A stretch of 64,000 bases of DNA from Roseibium salinum (lineage in GTDB: Bacteria; Pseudomonadota; Alphaproteobacteria; Rhizobiales; Stappiaceae), in NCBI RefSeq assembly GCF_026240905.1, contig NZ_JAPEVI010000003.1, positions 1,550,001 to 1,614,000 of the forward strand, in the 5' to 3' direction. Position 1 is the first letter of the stretch; each line of letters starts with the position of its first letter. The notes beneath the pieces are model-generated. The model was given only the letters and a program-made list of their open reading frames with translations. It was not told the DNA's origin and did no database searches. This document shows, piece by piece, positions 62,889 through 64,000 of this stretch. The position numbers were made by a program, and so were the translations under genes.

Positions 62889-63437
62889 TTATTCCACCTT
62901 AGCCTTGTCGGCCCCTGGTGCGTCTTCCAGCACGGTCGGCGTTCCGCCGTCGCCCAGCAGAAACACGGTCAGAATACGGGCCCGTCCCTCGCCGGTGTTT
63001 TCACCGCGATGGGTAACCTTCAGCGCCTCCAGCATACCGTCTCCCTCCCGGTAGACCTTCTTGCCGATCTCTTCGTAGGTGACCGTGATTTCGCCTTCCA
63101 GAACATAGGCGAAGAGAGGTGCATGATGCTGGTGCCATTCGGTCGCCTCTCCGGGTTCCATGGTGACGACCATGGCCTTTACGGACGGATTTTCCTGCGG
63201 AAAGGGGACCGTTTCGCCGGCAACCGTCTTATCGCCGGAAAAGACTTCCTCCACCTTGTCATAAGGCGTTTCTGCCGCCTCTTGCGCTTCGCTCGCGGCC
63301 TGGGAGCCAGGCTTGGCGTGCGGCTGAGACGGGGCCGGTTTGCCTTCCGGAGTGACCGACTTGTCCGCAGCTGTGGCCGGCGCCGCAAGCAGGGAGCCGG
63401 CAAGGAGTGCGAGGCATACGTGTTTCATCAGTGTCAT
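62889..63437 (-). CDS. Secreted cupin-domain protein
   Basis: A 182-residue exported protein: signal peptide (cleavage near ATAAD), a linker rich in Ala/Pro/Glu, then a cupin_2 barrel at about 85-170 with the metal-binding motif EWHQHHAPLFAYVLEGEITVTY and the later VTHRGENTGEGRARI. The function is unknown; it might bind a metal or small ligand in the periplasm. ATG at 63437 or 63428 could be the start; neither has a clear ribosome-binding site. Confidence 0.75.
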   Translation of the reverse strand: MTLMKHVCLALLAGSLLAAPATAADKSVTPEGKPAPSQPHAKPGSQAASEAQEAAETPYDKVEEVFSGDKTVAGETVPFPQENPSVKAMVVTMEPGEATEWHQHHAPLFAYVLEGEITVTYEEIGKKVYREGDGMLEALKVTHRGENTGEGRARILTVFLLGDGGTPTVLEDAPGADKAKVE

Positions 63438-63613
63438 TTTGGCGTCCAGATGGGTGTGGCGTTTTCGGTTGTCATGGGCCGGTCGTCGATAAGGCGGCTA
63501 GCAGCGCAACTGCCTGCAATGTGCAACACAATTGGCAATGCAACAACGCGAAACCGGTGCCAATTCAACTTTGGCGGCCCCGCATCCCCTACAGAGACCG
63601 GTTGGCGTGAATG

Positions 63614-64000
63614 TCAGACCTCGATGGTCTCGCCCGGACTGGGAAGCTTCACCCTCGAGGAAGCATCGCCCATCGCCGCGGTGAAGGTTGCCGCCGTCTG
63701 GTCGATGATCGGAAACGAACCGAAATGGCAGGGCACGATCGTTTCGAAGTCGAAGAACCGGTTGCAGGCGAGCGCAGCGGTCTTGCCGCCCATGGTGAAC
63801 CTGTCGCCGATCGGAACCAGGCCGATTTTGGGCTTATAGATCTCATTGATGAGCGCCATGTCGGAGAAAATGTCGGTATCTCCAAGGTGATAGAGTACCT
63901 TTTCACCCGGAGCGTCGATGATCACACCGTGCGGATTGCCCAAATAGATGGCCTCGCCGTCCGTCTGTTTCGATGAGGAATGATCCGCTCTCGTCAGCGC
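63614..64000 (-). CDS. UPF0173-type metal-dependent hydrolase (partial, C-terminal part)
   Basis: The 3' portion of a metallo-beta-lactamase-fold hydrolase, running off the window end. The visible part includes LTRADHSSSKQTDGEAIYLG, YHLGDTDIFSDMALINE, PKIGLVPIGDRFTMGGKTA and ETIVPCHFGSFPI, which are the UPF0173 signature regions including the HxD metal-binding His/Asp residues. The N-terminus and the first half of the metal site lie beyond 64000, so the total length is not known. Confidence 0.88.
   Translation of the reverse strand, partial: ALTRADHSSSKQTDGEAIYLGNPHGVIIDAPGEKVLYHLGDTDIFSDMALINEIYKPKIGLVPIGDRFTMGGKTAALACNRFFDFETIVPCHFGSFPIIDQTAATFTAAMGDASSRVKLPSPGETIEV

Overview
The window looks like chromosome of a GC-rich alphaproteobacterium of the order Rhizobiales/Hyphomicrobiales, most like the Stappia/Roseibium (Labrenzia) group. 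The grounds are the fused anthranilate synthase TrpE(G) behind a Trp-rich leader peptide, the DUF1289, DUF1488 and prokaryotic-metallothionein small proteins, the cydDCABX order, TRAP transport, and methylmalonate-semialdehyde dehydrogenase beside a LysR regulator. The genus is inference. I see no tRNA, rRNA, CRISPR array, transposase or phage gene; this is mostly ordinary core and accessory chromosome.

Layout. 0-7 kb: sensor kinase, divergent cobT/cobS (cobalamin nucleotide loop), an alpha/beta-hydrolase lipoprotein, DUF1289, a membrane retropepsin-like protease and dusA. 7-10.6 kb: a small membrane protein, an unusual glutaredoxin plus double AhpD-like fusion protein and a divergent LysR regulator. 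10.6-18.3 kb: a cluster that reads as one sensory/envelope unit: a REC-LuxR response regulator, a secreted von Willebrand A protein with four 264-bp tandem repeats, a sulfite-oxidase-fold periplasmic protein overlapping a histidine kinase that carries a one-base frameshift, then DUF3137 and a polytopic membrane protein. A nearly identical 23-bp palindrome lies upstream of the vWA/regulator pair and of the DUF3137 pair. 18.3-22.3 kb: small stress-type genes (cold shock, DUF1488, HEPN, a DUF2267 remnant, CBS, metallothionein-like) with long inverted repeats.

22.3-33.2 kb: a TRAP transporter, a peroxiredoxin and the complete cytochrome bd set cydD-cydC-cydA-cydB-cydX. 33.4-46.3 kb: a frameshifted monooxygenase-like gene, a TetR/methyltransferase pair with its operator, mmsA with LysR, thiO-thiS-thiG-thiE under a TPP riboswitch, pirin, a class II aldolase with a ROK kinase, a methyltransferase, and a DMT transporter divergent from a MarR regulator with a clean operator. 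46.4-64 kb: FKBP isomerase, 8-oxoguanine deaminase, a solute-binding protein, trpL/trpE(G) with attenuator, two secreted proteins of unknown role, ilvD, an Old Yellow Enzyme reductase with TetR and operator, a branched-chain-type binding protein, SH3 and glycine-rich envelope proteins, a MltB-type transglycosylase, a cupin and the end of a UPF0173 hydrolase.

The most distinctive points are the 10.6-18.3 kb cluster with its shared palindrome, the Grx-AhpD-AhpD fusion, a caspase-like fold protein that seems to lack its catalytic residues, and two genes each interrupted by a single extra base.
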